From: JAPUDQ01 sp964552765
GTDB taxonomy: Bacteria > Patescibacteriota > Saccharimonadia > Saccharimonadales > Saccharimonadaceae
Direction: 5' to 3'
Assembly: GCA_964552765.1 (NCBI GenBank)
Contig: CAZKIA010000007.1
Location: 1 to 38,456, forward strand
Length of the DNA stretch: 38,456 nucleotides
How positions within the stretch are numbered: position 1 is the first letter of the stretch; each line of letters begins with the position of its first letter. Below are positions 27,016 through 34,424 of the stretch, piece by piece. Below the pieces are notes generated by a model, which had not been told where the DNA came from, ran no database searches, and worked only from the letters and a program-made list of their open reading frames with translations. Made by a program: the position numbers and the translations under genes.

Positions 27016-27086
27016 TCCCACCGGTCTAACGCTCGATGATAGACTACTTCACTTCGTTTCGTATTCCATCATTTCGCTATATTCTG
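27011..27086. repeat. 76-bp direct repeat, copy 2
   Basis: Second copy, preceded by T so that it reads TGGTGATCC, close to the TGGTGACCC core at 27188. It runs directly into the four-hairpin array that begins at 27081. Confidence 0.9.
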
Positions 27087-27147
27087 TACAAATACTTCGT
27101 ATTTGACAGAATTCGAACCCTGCGGGTTCGGTTTCCTGACGGAAACC
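27081..27147. repeat. Three tandem hairpins
   Basis: Hairpin 1: 27081-27095 with 27099-27112, ATTCTGT plus CAAATAC pairing with GTATTTG plus ACAGAAT around loop TTC, 14 pairs with one bulged A. Hairpin 2: CGAACCC, loop TGC, GGGTTCG (27114-27130). Hairpin 3: GGTTTCC, loop TGAC, GGAAACC (27130-27147). They are packed head to tail with almost no unpaired bases and lead into the larger hairpin at 27150. Confidence 0.8.
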
Positions 27148-27149
27148 AG

Positions 27150-27190
27150 CCAGAGAAAAAACACCACACAAGGTGGTGTTTTTTCTCTGG
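27150..27190. terminator. Perfect 18-bp hairpin abutting the TGGTGACCC core
   Basis: CCAGAG, A-tract and CACCAC (27150-27167) pair perfectly with GTGGTG, six T and CTCTGG (27173-27190) around a 5-nt loop ACAAG. It resembles a bidirectional intrinsic terminator, although the T-tract is inside the stem rather than after it. Its right arm overlaps the first three bases of the putative attachment core, so it may instead be a recombinase or structural site. Confidence 0.65.
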
Positions 27191-27291
27191 TGACCCTAGT
27201 CCAGTCGATTTATAAAGAATTAGTAGATGAAATTATACGGTGGAATGATATCCTTAGAGGCTTAAACTACCGAGAATCGGCGGCATTTTAG
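27190..27291 (+). pseudogene. Orphan 3' tail of a serine recombinase gene
   Basis: An open frame from GTG ACC encodes VTLVQSIYKELVDEIIRW, then NDILRGLNYRESAAF and a stop. The first 17 residues align without gaps with VTHVRGTWKAVIEDLIR in the intact recombinase at 38404-38454: six identities and about seven conservative changes. Both tails begin at the same nine bases, TGGTGACCC, in the same frame. Upstream of the core is a hairpin and not recombinase sequence, so this is a tail without a gene. It is either the left attachment junction of the element or a relic of an older one. Confidence 0.6.
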
Positions 27292-27337
27292 CCTCTGTTA
27301 TATTACTCCCCCTGAGGGAATATAACCAGTATACATG

Positions 27338-29014
27338 CTAATTATCGGACTCGGTCTTTTTTCTATCGAGTGATATCTCCGCTTCTTTCACTCGTGCCTT
27401 ATATTTTTGATTACTGCCGTCTTTGGAGCTTGCTAGCTCGGAAATAACACCCCTAACGTATTGCACATGATTTGGCATAATATACGGCTTTCCAAATAAA
27501 TATATTTCAGGTGGGTCTTGAGTCATTCCAATAGCCCCACCCTCATGTAAATCCTTTGGCTTCTGGGCTTTTAGGGTAAAATTAAACGTCATATCTTGAG
27601 TTATTTTTCCTTGAGTGAGTAATTTATGCACCCAGAAAACATTATTGACATCTTCTCGACTTATCGTTTCTGGCAGCGGGTATGGAATGGGTGTACCGCT
27701 AGCCTTTTCAGTTTCAGCAAGAGCTTTGATAAACTGATATCTTTCATCGGTAATTACCTTATCACCGTTAAAGTCTCCGCCAAACAGCTTTCGCTTGAAG
27801 CCGTCTTGGTCGGATATGCTTATGTCTATCTGGCCTAGATTACGCAAAAACTCCATATATCGCAGTTCTTGTGATATGCCACTAAGAGAGTCACTATTAA
27901 TGCGTATATTAAAGGTTGCACTCTTGTCGATGTCGCCCCCAATGGCAAAAACAGTATTCATGTAGAGTTGCTGTCCACTAATACTCTCCATATGAGCTAA
28001 TCCGTCTTCAAGCCAGGTTTCTACTTTATTCTCAATCTCCTCGCGGCCATTGCTGATAAATATCGTGAGTTGTCGTTTCTGTAATGCGGGAGCAAGGCTA
28101 AGTTTCATGCCACCCTGTGCGTATTTTTTATCACCAATAATTTTATCGCCACTAGCCGCTTCGAAACTGTCGATGTTTTCGCTAGTTAATTCAACACTGC
28201 CCCTTCCTTGCTCTACGAGCCTCTTGAAAGCCTCCGCTTTTTCGCGACCAGCTTTTGTTTTCAACGAGAACTTCGCTTTGAGGTTAATTCTCGGAGCTAG
28301 CTGAGGCGTGTAATTTTTGGACTGTACATAATCAACCGTCTTGTCCACGCCGTAATTAATAGAGAATACTGTCCCGGGTGTCATCGGCTGGTCGTTCTGC
28401 CGTATACATGGAGTGAAACCGTCCAGCTCTAGTGTCTGTTGAGTAATCTCTGACAGGAATTTCATGCCAGTCCCGAGCGTGTCATTAGTTCTTGTTTCTA
28501 GTAGTGCTTTCTGGGATAACTTCTTTTGAGCATCTTTGAAATAGCTATAGAAATCCCCATATCTGTCGGGAGATAGCGTATTATTCGCGTCTATATGAAT
28601 AGTGATAGATTTCTGAGAAGGGTTATCTTCGATTTGATTGCGAGCGTCCCTGTCCGTTTGAATTGGATGCCAGAAGACCTTTTTTGCTTCAATATCCACG
28701 ACTATTAACGCCGTTGGGCTCCTAGCTTGATTGATGAGAAAAAAAGCGGAGTCCATATCAAGCGACAGACTAACCTGCTTTCCTTGCTTAGTATACTTTG
28801 CTTTATTTTTGCTTTTTAACTGTACTTTGAAAAACTCGCCCGTGTGGAGTTCGTTTACAACAACTTGAATTTCACCATCAATACCATAGTCGTGCTGTTC
28901 GGGTGTAAATACAAAACTAGCTTCTTTACTGTTTGGCAGAGCGTTCTCAAATAATTTCACCCCCTCGGTATCTATGCGGTGCTGCTCCGTGCGCTTCTTC
29001 CCAAATTTACTCAC
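27338..29014 (-). CDS. DUF4365-domain PD-(D/E)xK-like protein
   Basis: 558 residues. The N-terminal ~150 match the DUF4365 pattern: RTEQHRIDTEGVKLFENAL, then HDYGIDGEIQV (Asp46) and FFKVQLKSK (Gln65-x-Lys67), a variant of the PD-(D/E)xK nuclease core; DUF4365 proteins recur in defence contexts. The remaining ~400 residues, with repeated beta-rich stretches, are not recognised. The GTG start at 29014 has GGAGG 8 nt upstream. It is the last gene of a minus-strand cassette after the type IIG enzyme and a one-pass membrane protein (gap 21 nt), so it probably acts with them against foreign DNA. Nuclease activity is inferred, not proven. Confidence 0.75.
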   Translation of the reverse strand: MSKFGKKRTEQHRIDTEGVKLFENALPNSKEASFVFTPEQHDYGIDGEIQVVVNELHTGEFFKVQLKSKNKAKYTKQGKQVSLSLDMDSAFFLINQARSPTALIVVDIEAKKVFWHPIQTDRDARNQIEDNPSQKSITIHIDANNTLSPDRYGDFYSYFKDAQKKLSQKALLETRTNDTLGTGMKFLSEITQQTLELDGFTPCIRQNDQPMTPGTVFSINYGVDKTVDYVQSKNYTPQLAPRINLKAKFSLKTKAGREKAEAFKRLVEQGRGSVELTSENIDSFEAASGDKIIGDKKYAQGGMKLSLAPALQKRQLTIFISNGREEIENKVETWLEDGLAHMESISGQQLYMNTVFAIGGDIDKSATFNIRINSDSLSGISQELRYMEFLRNLGQIDISISDQDGFKRKLFGGDFNGDKVITDERYQFIKALAETEKASGTPIPYPLPETISREDVNNVFWVHKLLTQGKITQDMTFNFTLKAQKPKDLHEGGAIGMTQDPPEIYLFGKPYIMPNHVQYVRGVISELASSKDGSNQKYKARVKEAEISLDRKKTESDN

Positions 29015-29035
29015 GGTCGCAGCCTCCGCGTTTTT

Positions 29036-29581
29036 TCATTTATTCCCCGGCTCTACTGTCGTATATTTCATAAAATATGGGTCTGTGCCTTCGTTGTAAT
29101 GCGGATTGCTAAACATATAACTCATCTCTTTGAAAGGAGATTTGAAGTTCTTATACCACTTAATACCCTTGAACTCACATACGACAATGGGCTTATTATC
29201 TTCGCTGTCGTGGTCTCTGGTGTATTTAATCCATTCAAAAGGCACCAATCCGACAGGAATACGCTCACCACTCGCCATCAGCATAAACTGCACTCCGTAC
29301 TCTGGAATGACCGTAAACAGCCCGGCAGCTTGCTTGTAGTAAGTTTCGTTTGTATCGTCCTCTCTAGAAGAATGATATTTTGCCACATCAGCCAGAATTA
29401 CATTTTTACCAGAGCCGAGTTCCTCAATTGCTTTAGTGATTCGTACTTCATGCTGGTACTTGTCGGTCGCCGATAGACGCTTTGATAGCTTATAAATCCA
29501 GAACGCCACAAAAGAGCCTACGATAATACCAATTATTGCAAACAAGTTGTCCCAAAAATTAAACTCGAAATTAACTGCCAT
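29036..29581 (-). CDS. One-pass membrane protein of the RM cassette
   Basis: 181 residues with one N-terminal membrane segment (NLFAIIGIIVGSFVAFWIY, about 12-30), then a basic linker and about 145 soluble residues with several Tyr/Trp-rich strands (GVQFMLMASGERIPVGLVPFEWIKY). The N-terminus-out, rest-inside topology would keep the main part in the cytoplasm. No family recognised. It starts 10 nt after the type IIG enzyme stop and is followed by the DUF4365 gene, so all three form one unit. A membrane-bound third member is unusual for a restriction system and hints at a membrane effector or anchor. Confidence 0.72.
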   Translation of the reverse strand: MAVNFEFNFWDNLFAIIGIIVGSFVAFWIYKLSKRLSATDKYQHEVRITKAIEELGSGKNVILADVAKYHSSREDDTNETYYKQAAGLFTVIPEYGVQFMLMASGERIPVGLVPFEWIKYTRDHDSEDNKPIVVCEFKGIKWYKNFKSPFKEMSYMFSNPHYNEGTDPYFMKYTTVEPGNK

Positions 29582-29591
29582 TCTAGGCTAC

Positions 29592-32500
29592 TTATACACT
29601 TTCCTCTACGGTCTTAATCTCTTCTGGTGTGAGGTCATACAGTCCGTAAACAAGTTGGTCAACCTCGTGGTCGGTCTTTTGGATTTCATTGTCTACTGTC
29701 GAAAGCTCAGTACGGTATTTTTCAAACACTTGGAGTAGCTCGTCTTTTTGTGCCAGTGATAATTTCAGTTTCAATGCTTTTACGAAGTCGGCAAAATCAA
29801 GCGTCCACCACTTATTGAGCTTGTTCGGCCATCGCTCTATATCAAACTCGCTGGCAAGTAGGTTTTTGAACCGCTCGTTACTGACATGCTTTGCTTTAAC
29901 AGCCGAGAACATCGCCTCTACTTTGAGGCTCATTGTCTTGCTCCATTCCTCTGACTTTTCAGGAATTGGGATTTGTTCAAAATATTGTGGCTTCACTTCA
30001 AGATAGCCACCGCTACGCTGAACACAAATACCCTGCAAGAAGAACCACACGACCTTGGAGTTTAAGATACCCAGTAACGACTTGTCATCGCTTGGCATAA
30101 TAACGGCCGGAGCATTGATATACTTGCCAGACTCGTCAAAGCAAAACTTTCCTCTATTCTGTAGATTTGTCCACGTTATCTTTGCATGTTCAAATAAATC
30201 GTAATACGCAACTACGTCTTGTATTTCGTACCAAGTGTAAGGGCCTGGCTTTCGTCCAACCTTGATTGAAGGGTCATTACGAGGGGTAAGATTAATGCGA
30301 TGTTGCTCTAAGTGATTTTTGATAGCTGGGTACTTGTCAATGTTTATACCTCTACGGGTAAACACGATGAACTTATCTTCTACAAATGAACTCCAGCGAG
30401 AGATATCTTTGCCTTCCCAGAATGGTTTAATAATTTCCTCGCTTGATGCGTCTTCGGCAATAAGCCTTTTACGGGTCACGTCGTCAATGATGAATGCGTC
30501 ATTATAGCCTGTCTTGATACCGTAGTACGGTTTTCCGTATTGCTCACGCACAGTTTTGTGTTGACTTATCTTTTGGCGTAATTCGGCAGAATCACTACCC
30601 TCAAAGTTCCAGCTTAAATGATTAAGCGTCGACTGTTGAATGTTAAATGCACGATTGCGAAGTGCTGAATCAAGAGCGATGAGGTCAGACTTTTCAACAT
30701 GGAGATACTTAAACGAACCAGCTGGTGCAGTTTTGCGGAATACCAAAATAATCGGGTACGTTGTTGCACCTTGAAAGATTGTGAGTGTATTAAAGTCAAT
30801 CAACTGTTCAATTTTGGCGTTTTCCTTGAGATATTTACGCAGTACAACACCAGCACCTGTTGTCTTGGCAAAGGTGTTTGAAATGTACGAGAATAAACCG
30901 TCTGGCTTTAGTATGTCGAGAGCTTTTTCATAGAAGTAAGCAAATAAATCAGTTGTACCCGCATAAACCTTGTAGTGCTTCTCAAGATGAGGCTTTTGGT
31001 CACCAAGAAGCTCTTGGCGAACGTATGGCGGATTACCTACAACCACGTCAAAACCACCATTCTTGAATACGTCAGCAAACTGCTCTTGCCAGCTAAACGC
31101 TTTTTCACCAGCAATTTCTGGGTCATCTACAAGACTGTTGCCGCACTTAATATTCTTATCGAGCGAGGTAAGTTTTTTGCCTTTTTGTGCGGTCTTGAGC
31201 CAGAGTGAAAGTTTGGTGATTTCCACCGACTCTTCGTTCAGGTCTACGCCGTAAATGTTGTTACGCAAGATGTCGCGAATATACTCATCGGTTGAGAACA
31301 ATGACATACCGAGAATGTCGCCAACACGTTTGTTTTCTGCCAACAAGTAATCAAAAACATAGACAAGGAATGCACCCGAACCACAGGCTGGGTCTACTAC
31401 TTTAACGCCCTGCAAGAAGTCCTGATACTTTGTATAGGCTTGTCGCTCGCGTTTTTCATACGTCTTGTCGGTGATATCACCCTTTAGTCCGAACTCTGCT
31501 TTGAATTTTTCTTCATGCTCGCGCAGGTACGCACCAAGCGAGTTTTCGACGATGTAACGGACGATGTAGTCTGGCGTGTAGAAAATACCATCTTTTTTGC
31601 GTCGGCTCTGGCTAATGGCTTCGAGGCTTTGACTCTCGTTTACCTTGTTCTTGATTTCTTCGAGGTCACTGATTGACTGTTCAAAGATATGCCCAAGAAT
31701 GTTAACGCTCAAATCATCGGCAAAGTTGTATGTACCGAGCTCGACTACCTTGCGGAGTGGTTCGTCGCTAATTTGGAGATTATTCAGAACTTCATCATGC
31801 TTGAATAGCCCGCCGTTGTAGCCGTTTGGTATTTCGAGCTTATCGCTACCGACATCAATCGCTTCAAAGAAGCCTTTGAGTGTATTCCACAAACTACCGC
31901 CAAATACGGAGCTATCAGCGGCTTGAATGACTCGCAGGAGCGTATTATCTGGCAGGAGTCCACGGTCTTCGGCAAAAGCGGCAAACACTATACGGTCAAT
32001 AATCTTCTGAGTTTTTTCAATGCCCGTGTCGATATCAGTCTTGATGTAGTCGTTGTGCTTGTAGATATCATGAAGTAGCTCTGTGCGAGCTTCTTTGTAA
32101 ACCTTGTAAAACTTCTTCCCGATGTTTTCCTGCTCAATACGAATATCGCTCAGAATTGCTTCGGTCTTACTCGTACCTTTAGGAGTCGTGAAGCTGTCTT
32201 TTTTAAGAAGTGCGTACCACGTCTTGAAAAGCAAATAGTCGTCGTCTGGATTAACGAGGTCGTCGAGTGTCCAGACTTCGTAGTCGAGCAGGTTGTCGTG
32301 ATAAAGCCGGAACTCCCAGAAGTTGCTCACGATGACAAATGGCACAGACCGGTACTGGGTCTTGTATTTGAAGCCTTGCTGAACAGGGCTCATGTTTCCC
32401 TCACGACGTTGTGGGCGGTCTAAGTCGATAGAAGCACCTTTTAGCTCAACGACAGCGGCGATATTGCGAATGTCGTTTGCGGTATCGGTGTAGCTAATAA

Positions 32501-32765
32501 CGGCGTCAGGTAATTGTCCTTTGTCCGTCGTCGCTTTTGGCTCAAAGCTGAATGGACTAACAGGCTTTTCTTTGTAGCCCAGAATATCGAGGAAGAAGTC
32601 ACGATTATATTGTTGTTCGCGGGAGGTTTCTTTGTCTTTCTTGAGTGAGCCGTTGTGGTAATCTTGTTGCCAATTTTTAACGACGGCAATAAAATCCTGC
32701 ACTGAATCAGTGTCAATTGCTTCGGCTATTTCACGAAGTTTGTTTTTGCCAAACAGGTTCGCCAT
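29592..32765 (-). CDS. Type IIG restriction-modification enzyme (Eco57I-like, fused nuclease/N6-adenine methyltransferase)
   Basis: One chain of 1057 residues. The N-terminal nuclease has Asp87 (LPDAVIS) and Glu107-x-Lys109 (VVELKG), a PD-(D/E)xK site. A helical linker follows (RKKDGIFYTPDYIVRYIVENS). The gamma-type amino-methyltransferase has motif I DPACGSGAFLVYVFDY near 455 and motif IV NPPY (VVGNPPYVRQ) near 576, predicting N6-adenine methylation. The C-terminal part (from about 780) is a TaqI/Eco57I-like target-recognition domain with ICVQRSGGYLEVKPQYFEQIPIP. I use ATG 32765: the extended -10 box 10 nt upstream lies inside the longer TTG-started frame. Recognition sequence cannot be read. 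All motifs are intact. Confidence 0.92.
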   Translation of the reverse strand: MANLFGKNKLREIAEAIDTDSVQDFIAVVKNWQQDYHNGSLKKDKETSREQQYNRDFFLDILGYKEKPVSPFSFEPKATTDKGQLPDAVISYTDTANDIRNIAAVVELKGASIDLDRPQRREGNMSPVQQGFKYKTQYRSVPFVIVSNFWEFRLYHDNLLDYEVWTLDDLVNPDDDYLLFKTWYALLKKDSFTTPKGTSKTEAILSDIRIEQENIGKKFYKVYKEARTELLHDIYKHNDYIKTDIDTGIEKTQKIIDRIVFAAFAEDRGLLPDNTLLRVIQAADSSVFGGSLWNTLKGFFEAIDVGSDKLEIPNGYNGGLFKHDEVLNNLQISDEPLRKVVELGTYNFADDLSVNILGHIFEQSISDLEEIKNKVNESQSLEAISQSRRKKDGIFYTPDYIVRYIVENSLGAYLREHEEKFKAEFGLKGDITDKTYEKRERQAYTKYQDFLQGVKVVDPACGSGAFLVYVFDYLLAENKRVGDILGMSLFSTDEYIRDILRNNIYGVDLNEESVEITKLSLWLKTAQKGKKLTSLDKNIKCGNSLVDDPEIAGEKAFSWQEQFADVFKNGGFDVVVGNPPYVRQELLGDQKPHLEKHYKVYAGTTDLFAYFYEKALDILKPDGLFSYISNTFAKTTGAGVVLRKYLKENAKIEQLIDFNTLTIFQGATTYPIILVFRKTAPAGSFKYLHVEKSDLIALDSALRNRAFNIQQSTLNHLSWNFEGSDSAELRQKISQHKTVREQYGKPYYGIKTGYNDAFIIDDVTRKRLIAEDASSEEIIKPFWEGKDISRWSSFVEDKFIVFTRRGINIDKYPAIKNHLEQHRINLTPRNDPSIKVGRKPGPYTWYEIQDVVAYYDLFEHAKITWTNLQNRGKFCFDESGKYINAPAVIMPSDDKSLLGILNSKVVWFFLQGICVQRSGGYLEVKPQYFEQIPIPEKSEEWSKTMSLKVEAMFSAVKAKHVSNERFKNLLASEFDIERWPNKLNKWWTLDFADFVKALKLKLSLAQKDELLQVFEKYRTELSTVDNEIQKTDHEVDQLVYGLYDLTPEEIKTVEESV

Positions 32766-32784
32766 ATTAATGCTTATTTTACCA
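32766..32784 (-). promoter_or_regulatory. Extended -10 promoter of the type IIG cassette
   Basis: Minus-strand TG-G-TAAAAT (hexamer 32781-32776), 10 nt to ATG 32765. It is divergent from the promoter of the small plus-strand gene; 147 nt separate the two start codons. Confidence 0.5.
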
Positions 32785-32912
32785 CATTTTTTCTCTGTTG
32801 AGCCCAACTATGCCATCTTTGAGTTAAAGTCGCTCTAAGGCGTCTTAAAACGTGTCAAAACGGCATATTTTCAGCCTTGAGCCATCTCTATTCGGACAAT
32901 ATATTAATGATT

Positions 32913-33146
32913 ATGGAACTACCTATCGACCAAGCCGTCAAAAACAGAGCGGATATCGCGGACATTAAGCGTCGATACGTTACAGGTGAAATAACACGCG
33001 AAGAAGCCAAGACTCTCGCTCAGCCGATACTTGACAGAATAAACAGGGCGACAGCAATCAAGACCAAGGAACTCAATAAAAAATACGGGCTACATCGAAA
33101 GCCCGTATTTTTAGATTTCGTTAATGCAATGCGGAACAGCTACTAG
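32913..33146 (+). CDS. Small charged helical protein, 77 aa
   Basis: Predicted all-helical and charged: VKNRADIADIKRRYVTGEITREEAKTLAQPILDRIN, then KELNKKYGLHRKPVFLDFVNAMRNSY. The RYxxGEITxEEAK...KKYG...FxxxMR layout recalls small accessory proteins of mobile elements, but no function is known to me. I use ATG 32913, 7 nt after TATATT (32900-32905); ATG 32907 and an upstream TTG are alternatives. Its last quarter contains a perfect 13-bp hairpin that serves as a terminator for the opposite strand, so codon choice and RNA structure are superimposed here. Confidence 0.65.
   Translation: MELPIDQAVKNRADIADIKRRYVTGEITREEAKTLAQPILDRINRATAIKTKELNKKYGLHRKPVFLDFVNAMRNSY
33079..33112. terminator. Bidirectional intrinsic terminator inside the 77-aa gene
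   Basis: AAAAATACGGGCT (33079-33091) and AGCCCGTATTTTT (33100-33112) pair perfectly over 13 bp with an 8-nt loop; T-tracts follow the stem on either strand. It lies just after the minus-strand stop at 33153, so it probably ends the OGG-like/RHH/wHTH transcript and keeps it from reading into the restriction cassette. Confidence 0.7.
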
Positions 33147-33152
33147 GCTAAA

Positions 33153-33461
33153 TTACCGCCATAACGGTTTACGAACTCCTAGTTCAACCTCCGCCAGCAA
33201 ATCCACATCCTCATCGGCTACCTCGTCAACATATGTCGTGCCGTTTGCGTCGTATTCGGCGTCTTCTGTGGCGTACTGATTTTTTACAAGTTCGCCAATA
33301 AGCTGCCGCGTCTTTTCTTCGCCAAGCCCAAGATAAAGCCGTGTTTCGTATTCCGAGATACGCCCCTCACGAGTCTGAATATAGTCAAATAATCTCCAGG
33401 CAAGCGGTTCCGTTAGCCCATATTTAACGCAAATAAAAACAAACTCTGCTTCGGCTTTCAT
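33153..33461 (-). CDS. Winged-helix-like small protein, 102 aa
   Basis: The first 70 residues read as helix-helix-helix-wing (FICVKYGLTEPLAWRLFDYIQTREG, SEYETRLYLGLGEEKTRQLIGELVKNQYA), consistent with a small winged-helix DNA-binding or regulatory fold; an acidic tail follows. No named family recognised. It lies 3 nt after the RHH-like gene, with its Shine-Dalgarno in that gene's last codons, so the two are translated together. This pair could be a regulator pair or a toxin-antitoxin-like unit; the sequence does not decide. Confidence 0.6.
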   Translation of the reverse strand: MKAEAEFVFICVKYGLTEPLAWRLFDYIQTREGRISEYETRLYLGLGEEKTRQLIGELVKNQYATEDAEYDANGTTYVDEVADEDVDLLAEVELGVRKPLWR

Positions 33462-33464
33462 GCT

Positions 33465-33656
33465 TTACTCTTCCCGAAAATCACCCGGCTCGTACACGCG
33501 AATGAAGTTACCAATGATATCAGCAATCTTCTCTTTTTCTTGCGGGTTCTCGCCCAACTTGCGTTTTAAATCCAGATAATCGCTCTCGCGAATTGCGATA
33601 AGCTGGTATTTGATTTTTTCGCTCTCTGCCTTTTTCGGTCGTCCTACTTTTGCCAT
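33465..33656 (-). CDS. RHH-like small DNA-binding protein, 63 aa
   Basis: Basic N-terminus with an AT-hook-like GRPKK, then a beta strand plus two helices (KYQLIAIRESDYLDLKRKL; EKIADIIGNFIRVYE) that fit the ribbon-helix-helix pattern of antitoxins and plasmid/phage repressors. AAGGAG precedes the ATG by 7 nt. It is the middle gene of a minus-strand operon, 61 nt after the 225-residue gene. It is a candidate regulator of the inverted-repeat operators at 34602-34677 or 35700-35731 (inference only). Confidence 0.65.
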   Translation of the reverse strand: MAKVGRPKKAESEKIKYQLIAIRESDYLDLKRKLGENPQEKEKIADIIGNFIRVYEPGDFREE

Positions 33657-33717
33657 ATTATTCTCCTTATTGCTTAATAATATTTTCCCTGTACGTCAAC
33701 GCTCAAGGCGGTCTCTT

Positions 33718-34395
33718 CTAGCGGTTGCGGTACCAGATAAACCAGTCCAGCTCACGCCGCCTGTTGGGACGAGCGACGGAATGTTTTTGGAGCAAAAAAT
33801 CGACAAGCCGAACGTACTGCTCGTAGTCGCACGACTGTCGCATAGCCTCGATTTTGCTGTCTACGAGTTTGGTAACTGTTTGCCCTTTGCGGAGCTTAGT
33901 ATCGGCACCGAAAAACTCTCGGCAGTCCGCAATCGAAAGGTAATCGCCAATATGCTCTTTGACTACCTTGTCAAAAATTGAGAAGTCGTCTTTGTGGTAA
34001 ACGTAGGCATTGTGATAAGTGCAGTATTTGCTGAAAAACGAGAATAAATTAAGCCCGAGACTGCTGCTCCAAAGTGATAGTTCACTTACCAGCGACAGGT
34101 CGCCAGATGATACCCTCTTGTCGAACGGTATGGACTGGATTTTACTAACAATATCTTTGAGGTTGATGTTCCTCGTACCCTTTTCACCAAGTAATCGGCT
34201 TAGTTGGGTCGAGTTCTCCATGTCAACAATCGCTATTTTCATAGCGATAACGGCAGAATCGGTATTATCGGGAAACCGTTCGAGGGCTTTTTGTGTAAAG
34301 CCATTATCGACTCCGTAGCGAGAATCGCCGTACATATCGCGGACGACTTGGGCAAGGTCGGTATCTGAGAATACTTTAAGGGCTAGGTCTGGCAT
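33718..34395 (-). CDS. OGG-fold-like protein downstream of a structured RNA, 225 aa
   Basis: Soluble protein. The segment FFSKYCTYHNAYVYHKDDFSIFDKVV resembles the SK-x-x-x-F/H-x-P-x-x-F/YP-I-Y/F-D-S pattern I associate with 8-oxoguanine-glycosylase-fold proteins found near defence genes, where the Asp is catalytic; the match is partial and the assignment tentative. The C-terminus is Arg-rich (ARPNRRRELDWFIWYRNR), suiting nucleic-acid binding. It starts 30 nt after an intrinsic-terminator-like end of a pseudoknotted RNA, so its expression probably needs readthrough. A 4-bp GGGT/ACCC hairpin places the AGAAAG ribosome site in its loop just before the ATG. RHH-like and winged-helix-like genes follow. 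Confidence 0.6.
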   Translation of the reverse strand: MPDLALKVFSDTDLAQVVRDMYGDSRYGVDNGFTQKALERFPDNTDSAVIAMKIAIVDMENSTQLSRLLGEKGTRNINLKDIVSKIQSIPFDKRVSSGDLSLVSELSLWSSSLGLNLFSFFSKYCTYHNAYVYHKDDFSIFDKVVKEHIGDYLSIADCREFFGADTKLRKGQTVTKLVDSKIEAMRQSCDYEQYVRLVDFLLQKHSVARPNRRRELDWFIWYRNR

Positions 34396-34424
34396 AGGGT
34401 CTTTCTACCCAGCGGTTGCCAGAA

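Noticed and set aside
26347..27200. TGGTGAYCC sequences as reverse-complemented tRNA 3' ends (GGGTCACCA), i.e. a tRNA attachment site
   Set aside because: The acceptor-like end is there, but no T-arm, anticodon arm or matching 5' acceptor strand could be found at any copy, including beside GAATTCGAACCC at 27110.
27103..27291. A complete 62-aa plus-strand gene
   Set aside because: The first half reads through hairpins 1-4 and has no ribosome site; only the part after 27190 resembles protein (a recombinase tail).
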